This document shows, in pieces, positions 1 through 8,177 of a DNA stretch of 64,000 bases (position 1 is the first letter of the stretch; the number at the start of each line of letters is the position of its first letter). The translations under genes were made by a program, and so were the position numbers. The stretch comes from Hyphomicrobiales bacterium (GTDB taxonomy: Bacteria > Pseudomonadota > Alphaproteobacteria > Rhizobiales > Xanthobacteraceae). The notes beneath the pieces were generated by a model that did no database searches, had not been told where the DNA came from, and saw only the letters and a program-made list of their open reading frames with translations. The stretch is from NCBI GenBank assembly GCA_017305555.1, contig JAFKKM010000021.1:21921-85920 (forward strand), written 5' to 3'.

Positions 1-520
1 TGATGAGGAGCAGCGGCGTCAGCCGCAAGTCGCCCAGCACGATCGCGACGGAATCGAGCGCGGCGCCAGCCGCCTGCAACTGCCCGGCAATGCTGAGTAG
101 CGCGACGCTCCACGCCAGCACCGACACCAGCGCGACCGTCACCTGACCGCGAAGCGCATTCATCGCCAGCCGCATCACCAGCCATGCCAGCGCCAGCCGC
201 GCTGCGACGAATGGCAAATCCACGGCTCCCGTCGTCCCCACCGCACGCGACACGCCCGACAGCGCCAGCAACAGTGCGGCGAACACCGCGATCGGCGCGC
301 TGTGGATCAAGGCTCGGACCACGCGCCGCAGCGGCCCCGGCCATCCCATCGCCATGCTGCCTGCATCGAAGCGCGCACGGAACATGGCACGGCTGGCCCA
401 TGCGGCCAGGCCGCACGCCACGATCAGGCCCAATTGCCAATAGAAATCCGGCGCGGCCATCGCCGCGTTGATTGCATCGCGTGCCGACAGCAGCCATTGG
501 CGAACGTGGTCGAACGGCAT
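1..520 (-). CDS. Mechanosensitive ion channel family protein (MscS type), N-terminal part
   Basis: An open frame on the minus strand runs off the left edge of the window. It begins at an ATG at 520 (MPFDHVRQWLL). About 173 residues are visible. After a short amphipathic start come several hydrophobic segments separated by short Arg-rich stretches (for example around residues 19-30 and 60-75). This is the layout of the multi-pass N-terminal region of long MscS-like channels in this bacterial group. The conserved pore helix and beta domain would lie outside the window, so the family call rests on the N-terminal pattern only. It is divergent from the antiporter gene at 861. Confidence 0.6.
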   Translation of the reverse strand, partial: MPFDHVRQWLLSARDAINAAMAAPDFYWQLGLIVACGLAAWASRAMFRARFDAGSMAMGWPGPLRRVVRALIHSAPIAVFAALLLALSGVSRAVGTTGAVDLPFVAARLALAWLVMRLAMNALRGQVTVALVSVLAWSVALLSIAGQLQAAGAALDSVAIVLGDLRLTPLLLI

Positions 521-683
521 CGGCGAATTCCGGTGTTTAAAGCGCGCACGGCGCTTTCATAAAATCGATTCGAAACGCCGACAGAATCCCACAAGCCGCG
601 CATGGACGCCACCGGCCGATCACGCAACAGCAGGGTCATCCACGTCATCGACGGCATCGCCTGCAAGTGATCGCAACCGGCAG

Positions 684-785
684 AGCGCTTTCACGCAAAG
701 TGCAGGCCGGTTCGCGCAAAGAGAACGCGTTAAAATTAAGAAACTAGAGCCCCGTTCCGATTTTATCGGAACGACAATGGCTCCA
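684..785 (-). repeat. Dispersed palindromic repeat of about 100 bp (copy 1)
   Basis: Read on the minus strand, this stretch aligns by eye with the segment at 59982-60081. Both have a GGAGCC...GGCTC-type palindrome with a core GTTCCGAT-TTT-ATCGGAAC (754-772 here), followed by an ACGCG...CGCGAACCGG segment and a CACTT...AAAGCGCT tail. The same element is familiar from intergenic regions of Bradyrhizobium-like genomes. It sits in the 340-bp gap between the MscS-like gene and the antiporter. I see no gene in the rest of that gap (521-860). Confidence 0.65.
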
Positions 786-860
786 GGCAGAAATCGGTTG
801 GCGATCCAGAGCAGCGACGATATTGATGCAGATGCAAGCAGTTTTGGACACGCCCCGCTC

Positions 861-2657
861 ATGACGTCGCTGGACTCCGTCAGCCTGGCCATTCTCCTTG
901 GCGCGGTGCTGGTCATGGCCGGCATCCTGTCGAGTCTGCTGGCGCTGCGCTTCGGCGCCCCGTTGCTGCTGGTGTTCCTCCTGATCGGCGTGCTGGCCGG
1001 CGATAGCGGGCCGGGCGGCCTGAATTTCAGTGACGTTCACGCCACCTATCTGGTCGGCTCGGTGGCGCTGGCGCTGATCCTGTTCGACGGCGGGCTGAAG
1101 ACGCGCTTCCAGAGCATCCGCACCGTGCTGGCGCCCTCGGTGTCGCTGGCAACGCTCGGCGTGTTGCTGACGGCGCTGATCACCGCACCGGTGGCAAAAT
1201 TTGCGCTCGACCTCAACTGGAGCGAAGCGCTGCTGGCAAGCGCCGTGGTGGCCTCGACCGACGCCGCGGCGGTGTTCCTGCTGATCCATTCGCAAGGCTT
1301 GAGGCTGCGGCCGCGCATCGGCGCAATGCTGGAGGTCGAATCCGGCACCAACGATCCGTTCGCGGTATTCCTCACCCTGATGCTGGTCGAACTGATCTCA
1401 CTCGGCGACAGCTCCGTCACCCATGTGCTGGCGGAATTCTTTCAGGAAGCGGTGCTCGGCTCCATTCTCGGGCTGGTCGGCGGCTGGCTGGTGGTGATCG
1501 CACTCAACAGGGTCGACCTGCCGCAGGGGCTGCACGCGCCATTCGTGACCACTGCGGCCCTGATGATCTTCGGGTTGGCGCAGATTTCCCACGCCTCGGG
1601 ATTTCTCGCGGTCTATCTCGCCGGCATCCTGATCGGAAACCGACCGACGCGAGCCCAGAATTCGGTTGCGACGTTCCTCGACGCCGCCACATGGCTGGCG
1701 CAAATCGTGATGTTCGTGCTGCTCGGCCTCCTGGTGTCGCCGCACCGGCTGCTCGACAGCGTGTTTCCGGCCATCGCGGTGGCACTGGTGCTGATGCTGG
1801 TTGCCCGCCCGGCCGCCGTCTTCCTTTGCCTCGCGCCGTTCAAGTTTACCTGGCGGGAGAAGGCGTTCGTCTCATGGGTCGGCCTGCGCGGCGCGGTGGC
1901 GATCTTCCTGGCCTCGATCCCGCTGCTGGTGGGACAAAACAAGGCCTATATCTATTTCGATGTCGCCTTCGTCGTCGTCATCATCTCGCTGCTGATGCAG
2001 GGCTGGACGCTGGGCATCGCCGCGCGAAAACTCAACATCGCCTTGCCGCGCGCCGACCGCGCGCCACGCCGCGTCGAACTCGACTTGCCCGGCCAGTTGG
2101 AGCAACAACTGGTGGGCTATTCGGTGCGGCCCAAGAGCCTCTACCTGAAGCGCGGGCTGTTGCCGTCGTGGTCAAAGCCGACGCTGGTGATCCGCGATGA
2201 GAAGATCCTGACGCCGATGGAGGCCGCGCCGGTCGCCGCCGGCGACTACATCTATCTGCTGGCGCCGCCGGAAAAAGCCGACGCGCTCGACCGCTTCTTC
2301 GTCGACCTGCCGCCGGCCGCCGCACCCGATCCCAGCGCGCTGGGCGATTTCGTGGTGCTGGGCGACACGCCGCTCAGCACGCTCGCCGAACTCTACGACG
2401 TCAAGATCGGCGAGAAACAGGCGAAGCTGACGCTCGCGGACTACTTCGACATCCACCTCGACCGCGCGCCGAAAGTCGGCGCGACATTGCCGCTGGATAC
2501 GCTCACGCTGGTGGCGCGCAGCATCAGCGGCGGTCGGGTCAGTATCGTCGGCCTCCGTTTGCCGGATGACGAGAGCGCGCCGCAAGCGCCGCCGACCCGC
2601 ATCGACTGGCTGAAGCGACGGTTATCGAACGTCTGGGGATCCGTCGCCGGGTTCTGA
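861..2657 (+). CDS. nhaP2: K+/H+ antiporter, NhaP2/CvrA type
   Basis: A 598-residue CPA1-family monovalent cation/proton antiporter of the inner membrane. Residues 1 to about 400 form roughly 12 membrane spans with the Na/H exchanger signature, including the EVESGTNDPFAVF motif whose Asn-Asp pair is typical of the ion site. A cytoplasmic TrkA-C-like domain follows (about 415-475), then a CorC/HlyC-type C-terminal domain. That three-part plan is characteristic of NhaP2. The frame stays open back to 468, but I start at the ATG at 861: the upstream part reads through a dispersed repeat (684-785), is not membrane-like, and the protein from 861 begins directly with the first transmembrane helix. 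The ribosome-binding site is weak. An ATG at 777 is the alternative start. Confidence 0.88.
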   Translation: MTSLDSVSLAILLGAVLVMAGILSSLLALRFGAPLLLVFLLIGVLAGDSGPGGLNFSDVHATYLVGSVALALILFDGGLKTRFQSIRTVLAPSVSLATLGVLLTALITAPVAKFALDLNWSEALLASAVVASTDAAAVFLLIHSQGLRLRPRIGAMLEVESGTNDPFAVFLTLMLVELISLGDSSVTHVLAEFFQEAVLGSILGLVGGWLVVIALNRVDLPQGLHAPFVTTAALMIFGLAQISHASGFLAVYLAGILIGNRPTRAQNSVATFLDAATWLAQIVMFVLLGLLVSPHRLLDSVFPAIAVALVLMLVARPAAVFLCLAPFKFTWREKAFVSWVGLRGAVAIFLASIPLLVGQNKAYIYFDVAFVVVIISLLMQGWTLGIAARKLNIALPRADRAPRRVELDLPGQLEQQLVGYSVRPKSLYLKRGLLPSWSKPTLVIRDEKILTPMEAAPVAAGDYIYLLAPPEKADALDRFFVDLPPAAAPDPSALGDFVVLGDTPLSTLAELYDVKIGEKQAKLTLADYFDIHLDRAPKVGATLPLDTLTLVARSISGGRVSIVGLRLPDDESAPQAPPTRIDWLKRRLSNVWGSVAGF

Positions 2658-2667
2658 CCCAGTTCGT

Positions 2668-3357
2668 TCAGTCGGCGAATTGCGGCGCGACATCCGCCAG
2701 CACACTTTCGGCATCGCCGAACGCTGCGACGCGACCGCGCCTGATCACCACCACCTGTGCGGCAAGCTGGCGCAATTCTCTGGGATCGTGGCTGACATAG
2801 ACCATCGGCACGCCACCCTCGTCGCGCAACCGGATCAGGTAAGGCAGGATTTCCGCCTTTCGCGCGCTGTCCAGCGACCCCAGCGGCTCATCGAGCAGCA
2901 ACAGTTGCGGCTGCATCAGCAATGCACGCCCGAGCGCCACACGCTGGCGTTCGCCGCCGGAGAGTTGCCCGGTGCGGCGCGTCAGGAGCTTGCCGATATC
3001 GAGCAGATCGACCACGCGATCCTGATGGGCACTGTCATGAGCGACACCGTTCATGCGTCGCCCATAGTGAAGATTCTGCGACACGCTGAGATGCGGAAAC
3101 AACCGCGCGTCCTGAAACACGTAGCCGATGCGACGGCGATGCGGCGGGACGTGGATGCCGGCGAGCGTATCGTCGAGCACCTCGTCGCCGACAGCAATAA
3201 AGCCGCGATCCGGTTTGAGCAGGCCGGCGATCATGTTGACCAGCGAAGTCTTGCCCGCACCGGACGAGCCGAACAACCCGGTGACGCGCCCCTCGCCAAC
3301 AAATTTCACATCGACGGTGAAATCGCCCAGCTTCTTGAAAATATCGACGCGCAGCAT
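2668..3357 (-). CDS. modC: Molybdate ABC transporter ATP-binding protein, short form without Mop domain
   Basis: A 229-residue ABC ATPase with Walker A GSSGAGKTS (residues 30-38), signature LSGGERQRVALGRAL and Walker B LLLLDEPLGSLD. It lies directly after modB, 2 nt from its stop, and converges on nhaP2. It energises molybdate (possibly also tungstate) import through ModB. The classical ModC is about 350 residues and ends in a Mop/TOBE molybdate-binding domain. This one stops soon after the ATPase core, so that domain is absent. A separate molbindin gene at 5531-5740 may compensate. An ATG at 3402 in the same frame would overlap modB and is less likely. Confidence 0.9.
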   Translation of the reverse strand: MLRVDIFKKLGDFTVDVKFVGEGRVTGLFGSSGAGKTSLVNMIAGLLKPDRGFIAVGDEVLDDTLAGIHVPPHRRRIGYVFQDARLFPHLSVSQNLHYGRRMNGVAHDSAHQDRVVDLLDIGKLLTRRTGQLSGGERQRVALGRALLMQPQLLLLDEPLGSLDSARKAEILPYLIRLRDEGGVPMVYVSHDPRELRQLAAQVVVIRRGRVAAFGDAESVLADVAPQFAD

Positions 3358-3359
3358 GG

Positions 3360-4055
3360 TCAGGTTCCGTGCATACGCTGCGTCGCGCGGCGCGCGAACC
3401 ATTCCGACGTCACCAGCGCGATCATCGAGATGACGATGGAGACACCGACAAGCCGCAGCGCGGCGGCATCGCCGTCCGGCACCTGCGTCAACGTATAGAT
3501 CGCCGCCGAGATGGTCTGGGTCTCGCCTGGAATGTTTGAGACGAAGGTGATGGTGGCGCCGAATTCACCGATGGCCTTGGCAAAGCCGAGCACCATGCCG
3601 GCCAGCACACCCGGCAGCGCCAGCGGCAACGTCACGGTGAGGAACACCTTCCACGGTGCCGCGCCGAGCGTACTCGCCGCCTGCTCAAGGCGGCGGTCCA
3701 CCGCCTCGATGGAAAGACGGATCGGTCGCACCAAAAGCGGAAACGACATGATCCCACAGGCCAACGCCGCGCCGGTCCAGCGAAACGCGAAGACGATGCC
3801 GAGATGGTCTGCGAGCCAGCCACCGACCAGCCCCTTCCGTCCGAACGTCAGCAGCAGCAGATAACCGGTGACAACGGGCGGCAATACCAGCGGCAGATAG
3901 ATCACCGCATCGACCAATGACTTGCCCCAGAAATGATAACGCGCCAGCAGCCATGCGATCGCAATGCCGAACGGGGTGGCAACGAGCGTTGCCACCAGCC
4001 CGACCTTCAGCGACAGCAGAACCGCCGTCCATTCGGCGGGCGAGATATCGAACAC
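3360..4055 (-). CDS. modB: Molybdate ABC transporter permease
   Basis: A 231-residue inner-membrane permease of the BPD transport family with about five to six hydrophobic spans. The EAA-type loop that contacts the ATPase is visible near the middle (EQAASTLGAAPWKVFLTVTL), followed by LPGVLAGMVLGFAKAIGEFG, which is typical of ModB. It lies between modA (4-nt gap) and modC (2-nt gap) in one transcription unit on the minus strand. Length and motifs match the family, and nothing looks missing. Confidence 0.92.
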   Translation of the reverse strand: MFDISPAEWTAVLLSLKVGLVATLVATPFGIAIAWLLARYHFWGKSLVDAVIYLPLVLPPVVTGYLLLLTFGRKGLVGGWLADHLGIVFAFRWTGAALACGIMSFPLLVRPIRLSIEAVDRRLEQAASTLGAAPWKVFLTVTLPLALPGVLAGMVLGFAKAIGEFGATITFVSNIPGETQTISAAIYTLTQVPDGDAAALRLVGVSIVISMIALVTSEWFARRATQRMHGT

Positions 4056-4058
4056 GAC

Positions 4059-4844
4059 TCAGGACGTCGGCTTGATCAGATAGGAGAAGCCATACTTCTC
4101 GAAGATCGCCTTGGCCTGAGCACTCTTCAGAAACGCCAGATAATCGGCGGCATCGGCTTTGGCATTCGCCGTGGCCGCCACCGGATAGATAATCGGCGGA
4201 TGCGAGTCGGCCGGGAAGGTGCCGACGATCTTGACGCCCGGTTCGACCTTGGCGTCTGTCGAATAGACGATGCCGAGCGCAGCCTCGCCGCGCGCCACCA
4301 GCGCCAGCGCCGCGCGCACATTCTCCGCCATCGCGAACTTCGGCTCGGCCGCCTGCCACGAACCGAGCTTTTCCAGAGCTGCCTTGGCGTACTTGCCGAC
4401 GGGCACGGCCTTGACGTCACCGGTGGTGATGCGGCCGTCGCCGGCGAGCTTGGCGAGATCGAAGCCCGGCCCGATCGAGACGTTCTCGATCTTGGAGTCT
4501 TTCGGCGCGATCAGCACGATGGCGTTGCCAAGCAGGTCCACGCGGGTCGCCTCGTTGATCGACTTGTTCTTGATGGAATAATCCATCCACGCAGTATCGG
4601 CGGAGATGAAGACGTCCGCCGGCGCGCCCTGTTCGATCTGCTTGGCGAGCGCCGAACTCGCGGCATAACTGACGCTGATCTTCACCTTGGATTTCGCGGT
4701 GTAGGCCGCATCGGCCTCATCCAGCGCGTTTTTCATCGAGGCTGCGGCGAAGACGGTGAGGCTTTTATCCTGGGCCTGCGCCGGTTGATGGAATGATCCG
4801 CAAAGGATCGCGACAGCGAACAGAAAGCCGGCAAAACGACGCAT
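4059..4844 (-). CDS. modA: Molybdate-binding periplasmic protein
   Basis: A 261-residue periplasmic substrate-binding protein of the molybdate ABC importer. The start at 4844 has a GGAG 8 nt upstream and gives a clear Sec signal peptide (MRRFAGFLFAVAILCGSFHQ, cleavage after AQA). The mature protein starts with the family hallmark LTVFAAASMKNALDE and has the SYAASSALAKQIEQGAPADVF region that holds the oxyanion-binding serines. A longer frame to 4904 is open but places 20 residues before the signal peptide. It is the first gene of modABC. The 180-nt upstream gap (4845-5024) holds a GAGGGGC-N5-GCCCCTC hairpin (4949-4967), and I see no convincing ModE box in it. Confidence 0.93.
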   Translation of the reverse strand: MRRFAGFLFAVAILCGSFHQPAQAQDKSLTVFAAASMKNALDEADAAYTAKSKVKISVSYAASSALAKQIEQGAPADVFISADTAWMDYSIKNKSINEATRVDLLGNAIVLIAPKDSKIENVSIGPGFDLAKLAGDGRITTGDVKAVPVGKYAKAALEKLGSWQAAEPKFAMAENVRAALALVARGEAALGIVYSTDAKVEPGVKIVGTFPADSHPPIIYPVAATANAKADAADYLAFLKSAQAKAIFEKYGFSYLIKPTS

Positions 4845-4948
4845 GATGGCGCTCCAAAATCGATGACCGCAACGCGACACGCGCAGCGGCAAACCTGAAG
4901 TCATGAGGGGTGGTCGAGCGACAAGCGGAAGCGCCGTTCCGGCAGGCC

Positions 4949-4967
4949 GAGGGGCTTACGGCCCCTC
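4949..4967. other. Intergenic hairpin between the secreted-protein gene and modA
   Basis: A perfect 7-bp stem, GAGGGGC with GCCCCTC and a 5-nt loop. It lies downstream of the 5025-5528 gene and upstream of modA on the minus strand. There is no clear T-run after it, so it may be a weak terminator or an RNA-processing hairpin. Confidence 0.35.
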
Positions 4968-5024
4968 AAGATATCGCTCATCGAACAATAACAGGCTGAC
5001 AACGCTCGTAAAGTCCCCTGCCCT

Positions 5025-5528
5025 CTATTCGGCGGGCAGGATCGCCAGCGTGATCGTGTTTTCCTTCATACCGCTGACTTGAACGACAAACGGACTTGCC
5101 GCCAGATCGAATTTCATCGTCTTGCGGATACCGGCGCAATCGGTCGCGCCGCTAAAGGCTTTCGGCTTCAAATAGCGCCCCTCCTGCACCACGTCGATCC
5201 ATGCGCCGGCAGAGATACTGATCGAATAGGTTCCGGCCGGCAGCGATGTTTTGACGTCGAGATATCCGGCGAACGTCCCCTCCGCCGCTGCTCGTTCGGG
5301 AGGAGACGGCAATCCGGCGTCGCCAACCGGCCTCAGCGTCAGGATCGCCGCGACAGGAAGCGGATTTGTCACAGTGGCGCCCGAAACCAACGCTGCCCGG
5401 GTGGGCGCAGTCAGCGCCGCGCGCTCCCGTTCGATCGGCCATTTGAACTTGTCGCAACCGCTCGGCTCGGCCGAAAAGGCCGGAGCGGTCACCGCGACCA
5501 TCAGGGCGAGGACAACGAGGCTTCGCAT
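5025..5528 (-). CDS. Secreted protein of unknown function linked to the molybdenum genes
   Basis: A 167-residue protein with a strong Sec signal peptide (about 20 residues, ending AFSA). The mature part has two Cys (near residues 25 and 132) that could form a disulfide. It is rich in short beta-prone segments, such as GTFAGYLDVKTSLPAGTYSISISAGAWIDV. I do not recognise the family. The start lies 2 nt after the stop of the molbindin gene, so the two are almost certainly co-transcribed, and modABC follows on the same strand. This suggests a periplasmic role connected with molybdate or molybdoenzymes, which is inference from context only. Confidence 0.75.
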   Translation of the reverse strand: MRSLVVLALMVAVTAPAFSAEPSGCDKFKWPIERERAALTAPTRAALVSGATVTNPLPVAAILTLRPVGDAGLPSPPERAAAEGTFAGYLDVKTSLPAGTYSISISAGAWIDVVQEGRYLKPKAFSGATDCAGIRKTMKFDLAASPFVVQVSGMKENTITLAILPAE

Positions 5529-5530
5529 CG

Positions 5531-5740
5531 TCAGTCCACCGCGATCATGACGTCCGACGCCTTGATGACAACCGTGACATGGCCCTTTGCCTTGATGCCG
5601 AGTTCATCGACCGCCTCGTTTGTGATCGACGAAGTCACCGTCTGGCCGTTGCCGATATCGACCCGGACATGCGAGGTGGTGGCGCCTTTCGTGACTTCGA
5701 CGACGGTGCCTTTGATCTGATTGCGAGCGCTGATACGCAC
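5531..5740 (-). CDS. mop: Stand-alone molbindin (Mop/TOBE domain protein)
   Basis: A 69-residue protein consisting of a single Mop/TOBE domain (RISARNQIKGTVVEVTKG, then TNEAVDELGIKAKGHVTVVIKASDV). Such molbindins store or buffer molybdate in the cytoplasm, usually as hexamers. The start is taken as GTG at 5740 because a GGGAG lies 7 nt upstream and the domain begins immediately. The open frame to 5842 has no RBS and reads through an inverted repeat. The length equals that of the classical Clostridium molbindins. It heads a unit with the secreted protein at 5025-5528 and lies upstream of a ModC that lacks its own Mop domain. Confidence 0.85.
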   Translation of the reverse strand: MRISARNQIKGTVVEVTKGATTSHVRVDIGNGQTVTSSITNEAVDELGIKAKGHVTVVIKASDVMIAVD

Positions 5741-5758
5741 GGCGGTCTCCCGTTGTGT

Positions 5759-5790
5759 TTCGAGATACTCGGTGTTGCGAGATGCTCGAA
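5759..5790. promoter_or_regulatory. Inverted repeat upstream of mop, candidate operator
   Basis: A nested palindrome of the form TTCGAG-N3-CTCG-N6-CGAG-N3-CTCGAA, centred about 35 nt upstream of the mop start. Position and symmetry suit a dimeric repressor or activator. The regulator is unknown, and it does not match the textbook ModE box. Confidence 0.4.
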
Positions 5791-5907
5791 TGGGGGCTGA
5801 ACCGGGACCGCCATCCCTGTGAGGTCGCGCGCGTGACGGCATCGCGACAAAGACACCTTAACCCATTTCGAAACGACCAGATAGTGGCCGCCGTGCCGCC
5901 ACGCGCC

Positions 5908-6861
5908 TCAAGGCGCCTTCAGCACCAGCCGGCACGCCGGAGGCAATTCCGACAGCGTGATCTGATGCGGCGGTTTCGGCGGCTTCGGCCTCGGCTTCGG
6001 ATGCAGCACCGCATCGCTGAACCAGTAAGCCAGATCGGAGGCCGCACATCCTTCGCTATCTTTTGGCGGCGTCTGCGGCGTGCACTCGCTGTTGCCGGCC
6101 GGGCAGGTAATACGAACATGGAAATGATAGTTATGGCCGTACATCGGCCGGACCTTGGAGAGCCAGCTCCGATTGCCCCGCGCCTCGCGACACAGGGCCT
6201 TCTTGATCGCAGCGTTGACGAAAATGCGCTCGACGCGCGGCTCCAGCGCCGCGGCGCGGATCACGTCGAGATGATGCGGCGTCCAGACGCGCGGATCGAT
6301 ATCCAGCCGGTCGGTGCGCACCATGTCGACCGCCGACATCTCCTCGCGCTCGTTGCGCGACAGCATCCGGTTCGGCATCGGCGTCAGCCAGATGTCGGCA
6401 TCGAGCCCGATCTGATGGCTGGCATGACCGGTGATCATCGGGCCGCCGCGTGGCTGCGCCATATCTCCGATCAAAAGACCGGGCCAGCCGGCGGCGCGAT
6501 GCACCTTCGCCGACAGTTTTTCAACCAGCGCCACCATATCCGGATGCGCCCAGTTGCGATTGCGCGACAGTCGCATCACCTGCCAGGTCGGCCCGTTGAC
6601 CGGGAGTTCCGCGCCGCCGGCGAGGCACCCCTTGGCATAGAAGCCGATCGCCTGCGCCGGCTGGTCGCTGGGCTTGATCTTGCGGCCGAACAACTGCTTG
6701 GCGGGCAGGTTCGGATCATCGGGATGGGCCAGCGGCGGCAGCGGCTTGGGATGCAGCGTGCCCTTGTCCTGCGCGCGCGCCGCGACAGGCGCCAACAGCG
6801 TCGCTCCGGCAGCAACACCCGACAACAGGAGACACGCGAGAATCAGGCGGCTCATCATCAT
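5908..6861 (-). CDS. mepA: Penicillin-insensitive murein endopeptidase
   Basis: A 317-residue periplasmic LAS-type zinc peptidase that cleaves D-Ala-mesoDAP cross-links in peptidoglycan. The signal peptide is at about 1-29 (three successive ATG codons make the exact start uncertain). The zinc and catalytic motifs are visible: GHASHQIGLDADIW (His-x6-Asp) and YGHNYHFHVRI (His-x-His). The family's conserved Cys residues are present towards the end (ITCPAGNSEC and SEGCAASD). The C-terminus is Pro/Lys-rich. It is a single gene on the minus strand. The 165-nt gap before mop and the 209-nt gap before the TRAP genes hold nothing else I can support. Confidence 0.93.
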   Translation of the reverse strand: MMMSRLILACLLLSGVAAGATLLAPVAARAQDKGTLHPKPLPPLAHPDDPNLPAKQLFGRKIKPSDQPAQAIGFYAKGCLAGGAELPVNGPTWQVMRLSRNRNWAHPDMVALVEKLSAKVHRAAGWPGLLIGDMAQPRGGPMITGHASHQIGLDADIWLTPMPNRMLSRNEREEMSAVDMVRTDRLDIDPRVWTPHHLDVIRAAALEPRVERIFVNAAIKKALCREARGNRSWLSKVRPMYGHNYHFHVRITCPAGNSECTPQTPPKDSEGCAASDLAYWFSDAVLHPKPRPKPPKPPHQITLSELPPACRLVLKAP

Positions 6862-7070
6862 GTGCGGAGTATAGCCTAGATTCGCGCGAGGTCTGTGCAG
6901 CGCACACAGCCGAAAGCAAGGTTGGAACGGCTCTTATCTTGCATCGCAAGACGATCGCGTCGGGTACGGGCGACGCCTGTGTCCCCGGCATTCGCCGGAC
7001 GATCAATTGACAGTCCACGCTCCGGCCCGCTCTAATGCCGTCAAACAAAACATACCTGGGGAGGATGACG

Positions 7071-8066
7071 ATGAGGAAGCTGATCACTGTTTTGGCGGGA
7101 GTGGCCACCGTTGCCGCTTTCAGCATGGCGGCTCAAGCGCAGACGGTGCTCAAGGCATCTCACCAGTTCCCCGGCGGCAAGGGCGACCCGCGCGACGAAA
7201 TGGTGCAGATCATCGCCCGCGACGTGAAGGCCGCCAATGTCGGCCTCGAAATCCAGGTCTACCCGGGCGCTTCGCTGTTCAAGGCGAACGAACAATGGAA
7301 CGCGATGACGCGTGGCCAACTCGACATCTCCTCATTCCCGCTCGATTACGCCAGCGGCAAGATCCGCGCCTTCGGCGCAACGCTGATGCCGGGACTGGTG
7401 CGCAACCATGAGCGCGCCGCCCGCCTCAACGATTCCCAGTTCATGAAGGACATCAAGGCGCAGATCGAGAAAGCGGGTGTCCTGGTGCTGGCCGACGCCT
7501 GGCTCGCCGGTGCCGTCGCCTCGAAGGACAAGTGCATCCGCAAGCCCGACGACATCAAGGGACTGAAGATCCGTTCGGCGGGCCCGACCTTCGCCGCGAT
7601 GTGGCAGGAGGCAGGCGCATCGATCGTCTCGATCCCGAGCAACGAGGTCTACAACGCGCTGCAAACCGGCGTCGCCGACGCCACCGATACCAGCGCCGGC
7701 AGCTTTGTCTCGTTCCGTATCTACGAACAGGTCAAGTGCATCACCGCTCCCGGCGATAACGCTTTGTGGTTCATGTACGAACCCGTTCTGATCTCGAAGA
7801 AGACCTTCGATAAGTTGACCAAGCCGCAACAGGACGCGCTGCGCGCCGCCGGCAAGAAGTCGCAGGACTACTTCGTGAAGGAGAGCAAGGGTCTCGACGA
7901 CAAGCTGGTCAAGGTCTTCAAGGACCACAACGTCGAGGTGGTCACGCTGACGCCCGAGGAATACGACGCCTGGATCAAGGTCGCGCAGAAAAGCTCCTAC
8001 GCCACCTTCGCCAAGGAAGTGCCGGACGGCAAGAAGCTGATCGACGAAGCGCTGTCCGTCAAATAA
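7071..8066 (+). CDS. dctP: TRAP transporter substrate-binding protein (DctP family)
   Basis: A 331-residue periplasmic binding protein of a tripartite ATP-independent transporter. The Shine-Dalgarno GGGGAGG at 7058-7064 favours the ATG at 7071 over the one at 7065. The signal peptide ends near residue 22 (AAQA). The family core is clear (DIKGLKIRSAGPTFAAMW, then NEVYNALQTGVADATDT), with the conserved Arg that usually binds a substrate carboxylate in KIRSAG. It is followed by the membrane subunits at 8178-10015. The substrate is probably an organic acid and cannot be read from sequence. Confidence 0.93.
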   Translation: MRKLITVLAGVATVAAFSMAAQAQTVLKASHQFPGGKGDPRDEMVQIIARDVKAANVGLEIQVYPGASLFKANEQWNAMTRGQLDISSFPLDYASGKIRAFGATLMPGLVRNHERAARLNDSQFMKDIKAQIEKAGVLVLADAWLAGAVASKDKCIRKPDDIKGLKIRSAGPTFAAMWQEAGASIVSIPSNEVYNALQTGVADATDTSAGSFVSFRIYEQVKCITAPGDNALWFMYEPVLISKKTFDKLTKPQQDALRAAGKKSQDYFVKESKGLDDKLVKVFKDHNVEVVTLTPEEYDAWIKVAQKSSYATFAKEVPDGKKLIDEALSVK

Positions 8067-8102
8067 CCGGACAATCCGTGCCGCGTGATATCAACCGATT
8101 CA

Positions 8103-8149
8103 CCCGGCGCGGCTTGGAGGCGATAACATCGCCACAAGCCAGCGCCGGG
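8103..8149 (+). promoter_or_regulatory. Large hairpin between dctP and dctQ
   Basis: The 47-nt element folds as CCCGGCGC / GCGCCGGG, then GGCTTG / CAAGCC, then GGCGAT / ATCGCC, closed by an AAC loop. That is 20 base pairs with only tiny bulges. It lies 37 nt after the dctP stop and 28 nt before dctQ. There is no T-run, so it is more likely a 3'-end stabiliser or partial terminator that raises the binding protein over the membrane subunits. Confidence 0.7.
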
Positions 8150-8177
8150 GCGTGACCTCCCGTGCCGGAATCATCCG

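Noticed and set aside
468..860. N-terminal extension of the NhaP2 frame
   Set aside because: It reads through a dispersed repeat, has no RBS and is not membrane-like. The protein from 861 starts at the first helix.
4845..5024. ModE box or molybdenum-cofactor riboswitch upstream of modA
   Set aside because: Only a simple hairpin is visible. Neither the ModE palindrome nor the riboswitch architecture could be found.
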